The position numbers and the translations under genes were made by a program. Positions 1 to 12,994 of a stretch of DNA of 64,000 nt are shown one piece after another (position 1 is the stretch's first letter; the number at the start of each line of letters is the position of its first letter). The notes under the pieces were generated by a model that saw only the letters and a list, made by a program, of their open reading frames with translations, made no database searches and was not told the DNA's origin. Source of the stretch: Ptiloglossa arizonensis. Lineage: Eukaryota > Arthropoda > Insecta > Hymenoptera > Colletidae. Where the stretch lies: NCBI RefSeq assembly GCF_051014685.1, contig NW_027479484.1, positions 1 to 64,000 of the forward strand. The letters run 5' to 3'.

Positions 1-3000
1 AAATTTCGCACTTCTTCTGCTCCGAACGCTTAACCAGAATGGCCTAGGAAAAAATACACATACCGTTGCAATCGGGCGAGTTTCGACTTCAGCCAATTGG
101 AATTTTTTGGTATGTCAATCGTTCGCGAGATATGGAGTTTAGAAGCCAAGAAATGGTTGAGAAGGCAACATATTTTTCGCAATTCTGCTGCTCAAACGTT
201 AACCAGAATGGCCTAGGCGGAAAAATACACATGACCGTTGTAAATCGGGCGCTGTTTCTTACTTCAGATGCAATAGAAATTTTTGGTTAATAGGTCAATC
301 CGTTCGCGAGATATGGAGTTTGAAGCCAAGAAAATGTTGAGAATGGCAAAAATTTTTCGATATTTCTGCTATCAAACGCTTAACCAGAATGGTCTAGGGA
401 AACAATACACATACCGTTGTAAATCGGCGAGTCTACTTTCAGATGCAATAGGAATTTTTGGGTTAGTCAACCCGTTCGCGAGATATGGGAGTTTGAAGTC
501 CAAGAAATGGTTGAGAAGGCAACAAATTTCGCAATTCTGCTGCTCCAAAACCTAACCAGAATGGCTGTAGGAAAAAAAACACATAACGTTTAATCGGGCA
601 GAGTTTTACACTTTCAGGATGCAATAGGAATTTTTCACTCAATTAGGTCAATCGTTCGGAGATATGGAGTTTGAAGCAAGAAATGGTTGAGAAGGCCAAA
701 AAATTTTTGCCAATTCTGCTCTCCAAACGCTTAACCAGAATGGCCCTCAGGGAAAAAATACACATACCGTGTAAGCGGGCGGACTCTCTACTTCCAGCAC
801 GCTACAGAATTTTTGGGTTAAGGTCAATCCGTTCGCGAGATATGGGAGTTGAAGCCAAGAAATGGTTGAGAAGGCAAAAATTTTTCGCATTCTGCTGCTC
901 AAACGCATAACCGATTGGCCAAGGAAAAAATACACATACCGCTATAATCGCGAGGTTCTACTTTCAGATGCAATTGGAATTTTGGTTAAGGTCAAAAACG
1001 TTCGCGACATATGGGAGTTTGAAGCCAAAAATGGTTGAGAAGGCAAAAAAATTTTCGCATTCTGCTGCTTCCAAACGCTTAACCAGAATGCCTAAGGGAA
1101 AAAATACACATACCGTTGTAATAGGCGAGTTTCTACTTTCAGATGCAATAGGAATTTTTGGGTTAAGGTCAATCCGATCGCGAGATATGGGAGTATGAAG
1201 CTAAGAAATGGTTGAGAGGCAAAAAATTTTTTCGCAATTCTGACTGATGCTCCAACGCTTAAACAGAATGGCCTAGGGAAAAAATACAGATACCGTTATA
1301 ATCGGGCGAGTTTTACTTTCAGATGCAACAGGAACTTTTGGGTTAGTCTCAATCCGTTCGCGAGATATGGTAGTTTGAAGCCAAGAAAATGGTTGAGAGG
1401 CAAAAAATTTTTCGCATTTCTGCCTGCTCCAAACGCTTAACCAGAATGGCCTAGGGAAAAAATACACATACCGTTGTAATCGGGCGAGTTTTCTTTCAGA
1501 TGCAACAGAGCAACAGGTCAATAGATGTGGGTTTGAAGCCAAAAATGGTTCGAGATAGTATTTAAAAGCCAAGAAATTGTTGAGAAAGCAACAATTTTTC
1601 GCAATTCTGGCTGCAACAAACGCTAAACCAGAATGGCCTAGGGAAAAAATACACATACCGTTTAATCGGGCGAGTTCTTACTACTTTCAGAGCAATAGAA
1701 TTTTTTGGGTTAGGTCAATCCGTTCGCGAGATATGGGAGTTTGAAGCCAAGAAATGGTTGAGAAGGCAAAAAAATTTTTCGCAATTCTGCTGCTCCAAAC
1801 GCTTAAACAGAATGGCCTAGGGAAAAAATACACATACCCGTTGTAATCGGGCGAGTTTCTACTTTCAGATGCAATAGGAATTTTTGGGTTAGGTCAATCC
1901 GTTCGCGAGATATGGGAGTTTGAAAGCCAAGAAATGTTTGAGAAGGCAAACTTTTTTCGCAATTCTGCTGCTCCCAAAACTTAACCAGAATGGCCTAGGA
2001 AAAAATACACATACCGTTGTAATCGAGCGAGTTTCGACTTTCAGATGCAATAGGGAATTTTTGGTTAGGCCAATCAGTTCGCGAGATATGGAGTTTGAAG
2101 CCAAGAAATGTTGAGAAGGCAACATATTTTTCGAAATTCTGACTGCTCCAAACGCTTAAACCAGAATGGCCTAGGGAAAAAATACAACATACGTTGTAAT
2201 CGGGCGGGTTTTCTACTTTCAGATGCAATAGGAATTTTTTGGGTTATGTCAATCCGTTCGCGAGATATGGGAGTTTGAAGCCCATGAAATGGTTGAGAGG
2301 GCAAAAAATTTTTCGCATTCTGCTGCTCCAAACGCTTAACCAGAATATGGCCTAGCGAAGAAATACATACTGTAATCACCGCGCGTATGATGTTCTACTT
2401 TCAGATGCAATTGAATTTTTGGGATAAGTCGTCCGTTCGCGAGATAATGGATTTGAAGCCAAGAATTGGTTGAGAAGGCAACATATTTTTCGCAATTCTG
2501 CCTGCTCCAAACGCTTATCCAGAATGGCCTAGGGGAAAAAATACACATACCGATGTAATCGGCGAGTTTCTACTTCAGATGCAATAGGAATTTTTGGGAT
2601 ATGTCAATCCGTTCGCGAGATATGGGAGTTTGAAGCCAAGAAATGGTTGAGGGAAGGCAACATATTTCTCGTCAATTCTGCTGCTCCAAACGCTAACCAG
2701 AATGGTCTAGGGAAACAATACACATCCGTTGTATAATCGGGCGAGTTTCTACTTTCAGATGCAATAGGAATTTTTGGGGTTAGGTCAACCCTGTTCGCGA
2801 GATATGGGAGTTTGAAGCCAAGAAATGGTTGAGAAGGCAAAAAATTTTTCGCCAATCCTGCTGCTCCAAACGCTTAAACAGAATGGCTAGGGAAAAAATA
2901 CAGATACCGTTGTAATCGGCGAGTTTCTACTTTCAGATGCAACAGGAATTTTGTGTTAGGTCAATCCGTTCGCGAGATATGGGAGTTTGAAGCTAAGAAA

Positions 3001-3660
3001 TGGTTGAGAAAACAACAAATCTTTCGCACTTCTGCTGCTCCAAACGCTTAACCAGAATGGCCTAGGAAAAAATACACATACCGTTGTATCGGCACCGAGT
3101 CTCTACTTCCAGACGCTACAAGGAATTTTTGGTTAGGTCAATCCGTTCGCGAGTATGGGAGTTTGAAGCAAAGAATGGTTGAGAAGCAAAAAATTTTTCG
3201 CATTTCTGATGCTAAAACGCTTAAACAGAATGGCCCTAGGGAAAAAATACAGATACCGTTATAATCGGGCGAGTTTCTACTTTCAGATGCAATAGAAATT
3301 TTTGGGTTAGGTCAATCCGTTCGCGAGATATGGGAGTTTGAAGCTAAGAAATGGTTGAGAAGGCAAAAAATTTTTCGCAATTCTGATGCTCCAAACGCTT
3401 AAACAGAATGGCCTAGGGAAAAAATACAGATACCGTTATAATCGGGCGAGTTTACTACTTCAGATGCAACAGGAATTTTTGGGCTAGGTCAATCCGTTCG
3501 CGAGATATGGGAGTTTGAATCCAAGAAATGGTTGAGAAGGCAAAAAAATTTTTCGCAATTCTGCTGCTCCAAACGCTTAACCAGAATGGCCTGGGGAAAA
3601 AATACAATACCGCTGTAATCGGGCGAGGTTCTACTTTCAGATGCAATAGGAATTTTTGGA
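1..3660 (+). repeat. Copy 1 of a ~4.43-kb (25-monomer) duplication
   Basis: Diagnostic variants occur in the same order here and about 4,430 bp to the right. GTTGCAATCGGGCGAG at 63 pairs with 4,490. The CAACATATTTTTCG forms at ~164 and ~2,120 pair with ~4,598 and ~6,545. AGGCCAATC at 2,067 pairs with 6,490. A GGGCGGGTT form at 2,200 pairs with 6,627, and GAGAGGGC at 2,293 with 6,715. The offset drifts because this copy carries the indels described for the left end. Similarity ends near 3,660/8,090. Confidence 0.8.
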
Positions 3661-5815
3661 GTTAGGTCAATCCGTTCGCGAGATATGGAGTTATGAAGCC
3701 AAGAAATGGTTGAGAAGGCAAAAAATTTTCTCAATTCTGCTCTCCAAACGTTAACCAGAATGGGCCCGGGAAAAAATAAACATACCGTTGTAATCGGGCG
3801 AGTTTTACTTTCAGATGCAATAGGAATTTTTGGTTAGGTCAATCCGTTCGCGAGATATGGGAGTTTGAAGCCAAGAAATGGTTGAGAAGGCAAAAATTTT
3901 GTCGCACTTCTGCTGTTCAAACGCTTAACCAGAATGGTCTAGGGAAACAATACACATACCGTTGTAATCGGGCGAGTTTCTACTTCCAGACGCTACAGGA
4001 ATTTTTTGGGTTAGGTCAATCCGTTCGCGAGATATGGGAGTTTGAAAGCCAAGAAATGGTTGAAGAAGGCAAAAAATTTTTCGCAATTCTGCTGCTCCAA
4101 ACGCTCAACCAGAATTGCCAAGGGAAAAAATACAATACCGCTGTAATCGGGCGAGGTTCTACTTTCAGATGCAATTGTAATTTTTGGGTTAGGTCAAACC
4201 GTTCGCGACATATGGGAGTTTGAAGCAAGAAATGGTTTGAGAAGGGCGAAAAATTTTTCGCAATTCTGCTACTCTCCAAACGCTTAAACAGAATGGCCTA
4301 GGAAAAAATACAGATACCGTTGTAATCGGGCGAGTTTCTACTTTCAGATGCAACAGAATTTTTGGGTTAGGTCAATCGTTCGCGAGATTATGGGAGTTTG
4401 AAGCTAAGAAATGGTTGAGAAGACAACAAATCTTTCGCACTTCTCTGCTCCGACGCTTAACAGAATGGCCTAGGAAAAAATACACATACCGTTGCAATCG
4501 GGCGAGTTTCGACTTCCAGATGCAATTGGAATTTTTGGGTTATGTCAATCCGTTCGCGAGATATGGGAGTTTGAAGCCAAGAAATGGTTGAGAAGGCAAC
4601 ATATTTTTCGCAATTCTGCTGCTCCAAAACGCTTAACCAGAATGGCCTAGGGGAAAAATACACATACCGTTGTAATCGGCTAGTTTCTACTTTCAGATGC
4701 AATAGGAATTTTTGGGGATAGGTCAATCCGTTCGCGAGATATGGGAGTTTGAAGCCAAGAAATGGTTGAGAAGGCAAAAATTTTTCGCATTTCTGCCTGA
4801 TCCACTAACGCTTAACCAGAATGGGGTCTAGGAAACAATACACATACCGTTGTAATCGGCGAGTTTCTACTTTCAGATGCAATAGGAATTTTTAGGGTTA
4901 GGTCAACCGTTCGCGAGATATGGCAGTTTGAAGCCAAGAAATGGTTGAGAAGGCAACAAATTTTTTTCGCATTCTGCCCTCCTCCAAACGCTTAACCAGA
5001 ATGCCTTAGGGAAAAAAATACACATACCGTTGTAATCGGGCGAGTTTCTACTTTCAGATGCAATAGGAATTTTTGGGTTAGTCAATCCGTTCGCGAGATA
5101 TGGAGTTTGAAGCCAAGAAATGTTGAGAATGCAAATAATTTTTCGCAATTCTGCTGCCTCCAAACGCTTAACCCGAAAGAATGGCCTAGGGAAAAAAATA
5201 CACATACGTTGTAAGCGGGCGAGTCTCTACTTCCAGACGCTACAGGAATTTTTGGTTAGGTCAATCCGTTCGCGAGATATGGGAGTTTGAAGCCAAGAAA
5301 TGGTTGAGAGCCAAAAAATTTTTCGCAATTCTGCTGCTCCAAACGCTTAACCAGAATGCCAAGGGAAAAAATACACATACCGCTATATCGGGCGAGGTTC
5401 CTACTTTTTTGGAATTTTTGGGTTAGGTCAAACCGTTCGCGACATATGGGAAGTTTGAAGCCAAGAAATGGTTGAGAAGGCAAAAAATTTTTCGCAATTC
5501 TGCTGCTCCAAACGCTTAACCAGAATGGCCTAGGGAAAAAATACACATACCAGTTGTAATCGGGCGAGTTTCACTTTCAGATGCAATAGGAATTTTTGGG
5601 TTAGGTCAATCCGATGCGAGATATGGGGAGTATGAAGCTAAGAAATGGTTGAGAAGGGCAAAAAATTTTTCGCCATTTCTGATGCTCCAAACGCTTAAAC
5701 AGAATGGCCTAGGGAAAAAATACAGATACCGTTATGTCGGGCGAGTTTCTACTTTCAGATGCAACAGGAATTTTTGGGTTAGGTCAATCCGTTCGCGAGA
5801 TATGGTAGTTTGAAA
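1..5815 (+). repeat. Indel-rich (probably unpolished) satellite segment
   Basis: Landmark spacings here are irregular: successive GGCC(T)AGG positions are near 41, 210, 391, 563, 742 and 917, giving 169, 181, 172, 179 and 175 bp instead of 177. Most changes are one-base gains or losses, often in homopolymers, with occasional larger scars such as a ~40-base disturbance at about 1,508-1,570. The same variant order reappears without these indels further right. The pattern is that of raw long-read error rather than old satellite decay, which would show more substitutions. The clean sequence begins at about 5,816. Confidence 0.85.
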
Positions 5816-7900
5816 GCCAAGAAATGGTTGAGAAGGCAAAAAATTTTTCGCATTTCTGCTGCTCCAAACGCTTAACCAGAATGGCCTAGGGAAAAAATAC
5901 ACATACCGTTGTAATCGGGCGAGTTTCTACATTCAGATGCAACAGGAATTTTTGGGTTAGGTCAATCCGTTCGCGAGATATGGGAGTTTGAAGCCAAGAA
6001 ATGGTTGAGAAGGCAAACAATTTTTCGCAATTCTGCTGCAACAAACGCTTAACCAGAATGGCCTAGGGAAAAAATACACATACCGTTGTAATCGGGCGAG
6101 TTTCTACTTTCAGATGCAATAGGAATTTTTGGGTTAGGTCAATCCGTTCGCGAGATATGGGAGTTTGAAGCCAAGAAATGGTTGAGAAGGCAAAAAATTT
6201 TTCGCAATTCTGCTGCTCCAAACGCTTAAACAGAATGGCCTAGGGAAAAAATACACATACCGTTGTAATCGGGCGAGTTTCTACTTTCAGATGCAATAGG
6301 AATTTTTGGGTTAGGTCAATCCGTTCGCGAGATATGGGAGTTTGAAGCCAAGAAATGGTTGAGAAGGCAAACAATTTTTCGCAATTCTGCTGCTCCAAAC
6401 GCTTAACCAGAATGGCCTAGGGAAAAAATACACATACCGTTGTAATCGAGCGAGTTTCGACTTTCAGATGCAATAGGAATTTTTGGGTTAGGCCAATCCG
6501 TTCGCGAGATATGGGAGTTTGAAGCCAAGAAATGGTTGAGAAGGCAACATATTTTTCGCAATTCTGCTGCTCCAAACGCTTAACCAGAATGGCCTAGGGA
6601 AAAAATACACATACCGTTGTAATCGGGCGGGTTTCTACTTTCAGATGCAATAGGAATTTTTGGGTTATGTCAATCCGTTCGCGAGATATGGGAGTTTGAA
6701 GCCAAGAAATGGTTGAGAGGGCAAAAAATTTTTCGCAATTCTGCTGCTCCAAACGCTTAACCAGAATGGCCTAGGGAAGAAATACACATACCGCTGTAAT
6801 CGGGCGATGTTCTACTTTCAGATGCAATTGGAATTTTTGGGTTAGGTCAATCCGTTCGCGAGATATGGGAGTTTGAAGCCAAGAAATGGTTGAGAAGGCA
6901 ACATATTTTTCGCAATTCTGCTGCTCCAAACGCTTATCCAGAATGGCCTAGGGGAAAAATACACATACCGTTGTAATCGGGCGAGTTTCTACTTTCAGAT
7001 GCAATAGGAATTTTTGGGATATGTCAATCCGTTCGCGAGATATGGGAGTTTGAAGCCAAGAAATGGTTGAGAAGGCAACATATTTCTCGCAATTCTGCTG
7101 CTCCAAACGCTTAACCAGAATGGTCTAGGGAAACAATACACATACCGTTGTAATCGGGCGAGTTTCTACTTTCAGATGCAATAGGAATTTTTGGGTTAGG
7201 TCAACCCGTTCGCGAGATATGGGAGTTTGAAGCCAAGAAATGGTTGAGAAGGCAAAAAATTTTTCGCAATTCTGCTGCTCCAAACGCTTAAACAGAATGG
7301 CCTAGGGAAAAAATACAGATACCGTTGTAATCGGGCGAGTTTCTACTTTCAGATGCAACAGGAATTTTTGTGTTAGGTCAATCCGTTCGCGAGATATGGG
7401 AGTTTGAAGCTAAGAAATGGTTGAGAAAACAACAAATCTTTCGCACTTCTGCTGCTCCAAACGCTTAACCAGAATGGCCTAGGGAAAAAATACACATACC
7501 GTTGTAATCGGGCGAGTCTCTACTTCCAGACGCTACAGAAATTTTTGGGTTAGGTCAATCCGTTCGCGAGTATGGGAGTTTGAAGCCAAGAAATGGTTGA
7601 GAAGGCAAAAAATTTTTCGCAATTCTGATGCTCCAAACGCTTAAACAGAATGGCCTAGGGAAAAAATACAGATACCGTTATAATCGGGCGAGTTTCTACT
7701 TTCAGATGCAATAGGAATTTTTGGGTTAGGTCAATCCGTTCGCGAGATATGGGAGTTTGAAGCTAAGAAATGGTTGAGAAGGCAAAAAATTTTTCGCAAT
7801 TCTGATGCTCCAAACGCTTAAACAGAATGGCCTAGGGAAAAAATACAGATACCGTTATAATCGGGCGAGTTTCTACTTTCAGATGCAACAGGAATTTTTG
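5816..7900 (+). repeat. Clean satellite, first high-quality block
   Basis: Twelve or so monomers at exact 177-bp spacing except one deletion of an A at about 7,570 (CGCGAGTATGGG for CGCGAGATATGGG). Several monomers carry the CTTAAACAG...CAGATACC...GCAACAGG variant set and two carry CTGATGCTCC near 7,625 and 7,802. No coding or non-repeat sequence is present. Confidence 0.9.
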
Positions 7901-8050
7901 GCGCCAAAATCCTAGGTATCCGTTCGCGAGTAGGGAGTTGAATCCAAGAAATGGTTGAGAAGCAAAAAATTTTTCGCAATTTCTCTGCTGCTCAAACGCT
8001 TAACCAAATGGCCTAGGGAAAAAATACACATACCGCTGTTAATATTGGCG
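7901..8050 (+). repeat. Corrupted patch (local assembly or polishing scar)
   Basis: Within ~150 bp the monomer has about ten edits: GCGCCAAAATCCTAGGTATC replaces GGTTAGGTCAATC, AGATATGGG is reduced to AGTAGGG, single bases are lost at several places, and GTTAATATTGG replaces GTAATCGGG. Net length is +4 against the 177-bp phase. The sequences on both sides are clean. It resembles the left-end noise rather than a variant monomer, because no other copy in the window shares these changes. Confidence 0.7.
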
Positions 8051-10614
8051 AGTTCTACTTTCAGATGCAATAGGAATTTTTGGTTAGGTCAATCCGTTCG
8101 CGAGATATGGGAGTTTGAAGCCAAGAAATGGTTGAGAAGGCAAAAAATTTTTCGCAATTCTGCTGCTCCAAACGCTTAACCAGAATGGCCAAGGGAAAAA
8201 ATACACATACCGCTGTAATCGGGCGAGGTTCTACTTTCAGATGCAATTGGAATTTTTGGGTTAGGTCAAACCGTTCGCGACATATGGGAGTTTGAAGCCA
8301 AGAAATGGTTGAGAAGGCAAAAAATTTTTCGCAATTCTGCTGCTCCAAACGCTTAACCAGAATGGCCTAGGGAAAAAATACACATACCGTTGTAATCGGG
8401 CGATTTTCTACTTTCAGATGCAATAGGAATTTTTGGGTTAGGTCAATCCGATCGCGAGATATGGCAGTATGAAGCTAAGAAATGGTTGAGAAGGCAAAAA
8501 ATTTTTCGCAATTCTGATGCTCCAAACGCTTAAACAGAATGGCCTAGGGAAAAAATACAGATACCGTTATAATCGGGCGAGTTTCTACTTTCAGATGCAA
8601 CAGGAATTTTTGGGTTAGGTCAATCCGTTCGCGAGATATGGGAGTTTGAAGCTAAGAAATGGTTGAGAAGACAACAAATCTTTCGCACTTCTGCTGCTCC
8701 AAACGCTTAACCAGAATGGCCTAGGGAAAAAATACACATACCGTTGTAATCGGGCGAGTTTCTACTTTCAGATGCAGTAGGAATTTTTGGGATAGGTCAA
8801 TCCGTTCGCGAGATATGGGAGTTTGAATCCAAGAAATGGTTGAGAAGGCAAAAAATTTTTCGCAATTCTGCTGCTCCAAACGCTTAACCAGAATGGCCTA
8901 GGGAAAAAATACACATACCGTTGTAATCGGGCGAGTCTCTACTTCCAGACGCTACAGGAATTTTTGGGTTAGGTCAATCCGTTCGCGAGATATGGGAGTT
9001 TGAAGCCAAGAAATGGTTGAGAAGGCAAAAAATTTTTCGCAATTCTGCTGCTCCAAACGCTTAACCAGAATGGCCTAGGGAAAAAATACACATACCGCTG
9101 TAATCGGGCGAGGTTCTACTTTCAGATGCAATTGGAATTTTTGGGTTAGGTCAATCCGTTCGCGAGATATGGGAGTTTTAAGCCAAGAAATGGTTGAGAA
9201 GGCAAAAAATTTTTCGCACTTCAGCTGAACCAAACGCTTAACCAGAATGGTCTAGGGAAACAATACACATACCGTTGTAATCGGGCGAGTTTCTACTTTC
9301 AGATGCAATAGGAATTTTTGGGTTAAGTCAACCCGTTCGCGAGATATGGGAGTTTGAAGCCAAGAAATGGTTGAGAAGGCAAAAATTTTTTCGCAATTCT
9401 GCTGCTCCAAACGCTTAAACAGAATGGCCTAGGGAAAAAATACAGATACAGTTGTAATCGGGCGAGTTTCTACTTTCATATGCAACAGGAATTTTTGGGT
9501 TAGGTCAATCCATTCGCGAGATATGGGAGTTTGAAGCTAAGAAATGGTTGAGAAGACAACAAATCTTTCGCACTTCTGCTGCTCCAAACGCTTAACCAGA
9601 ATGGCCTAGGGAAAAAATACACATACCGTTGTAATCGGGCGAGTTTCGACTTTCAGATGCAATAGGAATTTTTGGGTTATGTCAATCCGTTCGCGAGATA
9701 TGGGAGTTTGAAGCCAAGAAATGGTTGAGAAGGCAACAAATTTTTCGCAATTCTGCTGCTCCAAACGCTTAACCAGAATGGCCTAGGGAAAAAATACACA
9801 TACCGCTGTAATCGGGCGAGGTTCTACTTTCAGATGCAATTGGAATTTGTGGGTTAGGTCAATCCGTTCGCGAGATATGGGAGTTTGAAGCCAAGAAATG
9901 GTTGAGAAGGCAAAAAATTTTTCGCAATCCTGCTGCTCCAAACGCTTAAACAGAATGGCCTAGGGAAAAAATACAGATACCGTTGTAATCGGGCGAGTTT
10001 CTACTTTCAGATGCAACAGGAATTTTTGGGTTAGGTCAATCCGTTCGCGAGATATGGGAGTTTGAAGCTAAGAAATGGTTGAGAAGACAACAAATCTTTC
10101 GCACTTCTGCTGCTCCAAACGCTTAACCAGAATGGCCTAGGGAAAAAATACACATACCGTTGTAATCGGGCGAGTTTCGACTTTCAGATGCAATAGGAAT
10201 TTTTGGGTTAGGTCAATCCGTTCGCGAGATATGGGAGTTTGAAGCCAAGAAATGGTTGAGAAGGCAACAAATTTTTCGCAATTCTGCTGCTCCAAACGCT
10301 TAACCAGAATGGCCTAGGGAAAAAATACACATACTGCTGAAATCGGGCGAGGTTCTACTTTCAGATGCAATTGGAATTTTTGGGTTAGGTCAATCCGTTC
10401 GCGAGATATGGGAGTTTGAAGCCAAGAAATCGTTGAGAAGGCAAAAAATTTTTCGCAATTCTGCTGCTCCAAACGCTTAACCAGAATGGCCTAGGGAAAA
10501 AATACACATACCGTTGTAATCGGGCGAGTTTCTACTTTCAGATGCAATAGGAATTTTTGGGTTAGGTCAATCCGTTCGCGAGATATGGGAGTTTGAAGCC
10601 AAGAAATGGTTGAG

Positions 10615-10630
10615 AAGGCAAAAAAATTTT
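10615..10630 (+). repeat. 178-bp (A7T5) monomer marker
   Basis: An extra A makes this monomer 178 bp. The same change is found near 15,930, 19,301, 26,020, 28,500, 29,387, 35,229, 42,841 and 45,143, usually one monomer downstream of the AAATCGTTGAG variant. All nine therefore descend from one event and mark copies of one module. Confidence 0.85.
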
Positions 10631-12994
10631 TCGCAATTCTGCTGCTCCAAACGCTTAACCAGAATGGCCTAGGGAAAAAATACACATACCGTTGTAATCG
10701 GGCGAGTTTCGACTTTCAGATGCAATAGGAATTTTTGGGTTAGGTCAATCCGTTCGCGAGATATGGGAGTTTGAAGCCAAGAAATGGTTGAGAAGGCAAC
10801 AAATTTTTCGCAATTCTGCTGCTCCAAACGCTTAACCAGAATGGCCTAGGGAAAAAATACACATACCGTTGTAATCGGGCGAGTTTCTACTTTCAGATGC
10901 AATAGGAATTTTTGGGATAAGTCAATCCGTTCGCGAGATATGGGAGTTTGAAGCCAAGAAATGGTTGAGAAGGCAAAAAATTTTTCGCAATTCTGCTGCT
11001 CCAAACGCTTAAACAGAATGGCCTAGGGAAAAAATACAGATACCGTTGTAATCGGGCGAGTTTCTACTTTCAGATGCAACAGGAATTTTTGGGTTAGGTC
11101 AATCCGTTCGCGAGATATGGGAGTTTGAAGCCAAGAAATGGTTGAGAAGGCAAAAAATTTTTCGCAATTCTGCTGCTCCAAACGCTTAACCAGAATGGCC
11201 TAGGGAAAAAATACACATACCGCTGTAATCGGGCGAGGTTCTACTTTCAGATGCAATTGGAATTTTTGGGTTAGGTCAATCCGTTCGCGAGATATGGGAG
11301 TTTGAAGCCAAGAAATGGTTGAGAAGGCAAAAAATTTTTCGCATTTCAGCTGAACCAAACGCTTAACCAGAATGGTCTAGGGAAACAATACACATACCGT
11401 TGTAATCGGGCGAGTTTCTACTTTCAGATGCAATAGGAATTTTTGGGTTAGGTCAACCCGTTCGCGAGATATGGGAGTTTGAAGCCAAGAAATGGTTGAG
11501 AAGGCAAAAAATCTTTCGCACTTCTGCTGCTCCAAACGCTTAACCAGAATGGCCTAGGGAAAAAATACACATACCGTTGTAATCGGGCGAGTTTCGACTT
11601 TCAGATACAATAGGAATTTTTGGGTTAGGTCAATCCGTTCGCGAGATATGGGAGTTTGAAGCCAAGAAATGGTTGAGAAGGCAACAAATTTTTCGCAATT
11701 CTGCTGCTCCAAACGCTTAACCAGAATGGCCTAGGGAAAAAATACACATACCGCTGTAATCGGGCGAGGTTCTACTTTCAGATGCAATTGGAATTTGTGG
11801 GTTAGGTCAATCCGTTCGCGAGATATGGGAGTTTGAAGCCAAGAAATGGTTGAGAAGGCAAAAAATTTTTCGCAATCCTGCTGCTCCAAACGCTTAAACA
11901 GAATGGCCTAGGGAAAAAATACAGATACCGTTGTAATCGGGCGAGTTTCTACTTTCAGATGCAACAGGAATTTTTGGGTTAGGTCAATCCGTTCGCGAGA
12001 TATGGGAGTTTGAAGCTAAGAAATGGTTGAGAAGAAAACAAATCTTTCGCACTTCTGCTGCTCCAAACGCTTAACCAGAATGGCCTAGGGAAAAAATACA
12101 CATACCCTTGTAATCGGGCGAGTTTCGACTTTCAGATGCAATAGGAATTTTTGGGTTAGGTCAATCCGTTCGCGAGATATGGGAGTTTGAAGCCAAGAAA
12201 TGGTTGAGAAGGCAACAAATTTTTCGCAATTCTGCTGCTCCAAACGCTTAACCAGAATGGCCTAGGGAAAAAATACACATACCGCTGAAATCGGGCGAGG
12301 TTCTACTTTCAGATGCAATTGGAATTTTTGGGTTAGGTCAATCCGTTCGCGAGATATGGGTGTTTGAAGCCAAGAAATCGTTGAGAAGGCAAAAAATTTT
12401 TCGCAACTCTGCTGCTCCAAACGCTTAAACAGAATGGCCTGGGGAAAAAATACAGATACCGTTGTAATCGGGCGAGTTTCTACTTTCAGATGCAACAGGA
12501 ATTTTTGGGTTAGGTCAATCCGTTCGCGAGATATGGGAGTTTGAAGCCAAGAAATGGTTGAGAAGGCAAAAAATTTTTCGCAATTCTGCTGCTCCAAACG
12601 CTTAACCAGAATGTCCTAGGGAAAAAATACACATACCGCTGTAATCGGGCGAGGTTCTACTTTCAGATGCAATTGGAATTTTTGGGTTAGGTCAATCCGT
12701 TCGCGAGATATGGGAGTTTGAAGCCAAGAAATGGTTGAGAAGGCAAAAAATTTTTCGCATTTCAGCTGAACCAAACGCTTAACCAGAATGGTCTAGGGAA
12801 ACAATACACATACCGTTGTAATCGGGCGAGTTTCTACTTTCAGATGCAATAGGAATTTTTGGGTTAGGTCAACCCGTTCGCGAGATATGGGAGTTTGAAG
12901 CCAAGAAATGGTTGAGAAGGCAACAAATTTTTCGCAATTCTGCTGCTCCAAACGCTTAACCAGAATGGCCTAGGGAAAAAATACACATACCGCT

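Larger units (their letters stand above)
4440..8090 (+). repeat. Copy 2 of the ~4.43-kb duplication, half noisy and half clean
   Basis: This is the partner of the segment at 1-3,660. Its first ~1.4 kb has the same indel-rich quality as the left end, and from about 5,816 it becomes clean with no change in monomer order. The quality break therefore does not coincide with the repeat boundary, which supports a sequencing or polishing cause. Around 7,901-8,050 it contains a second corrupted patch. Confidence 0.78.
7750..12994 (+). repeat. Copy 1 of a ~5.3-kb (30-31-monomer) duplication
   Basis: Its monomer order matches 13,430-18,305. The offset is 5,488 bp (31 monomers + 1) at the GGCCAAGGG marker (8,187 to 13,675) and 5,311 bp (30 monomers + 1) from about 9,080 on. 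The change is one 177-bp monomer, the CTCTACTTCCAGACGCTAC type at 8,935, which is absent from the right copy. Private changes in this copy include ATACAAT near 11,606, CATACCCTTG near 12,110 and GGGTGTTTG at 12,358. Confidence 0.88.

Noticed and set aside
1..200. Telomere at the contig-like left end
   Set aside because: There is no TTAGGG-, TTTAGGG- or TTAGG-type tandem run; the GGGTTAGG inside each monomer is a single occurrence per 177 bp.
66..5546. Many short overlapping reading frames on both strands at the left end
   Set aside because: They arise from random frameshifting indels in noisy satellite sequence and change frame from monomer to monomer.
7901..7925. GCGCCAAAATCCTAGGTATC as a foreign insertion or mobile-element target site
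   Set aside because: It replaces rather than interrupts monomer sequence, has no target-site duplication or inverted ends, and is surrounded by other small errors, so a sequence-quality scar is more likely.
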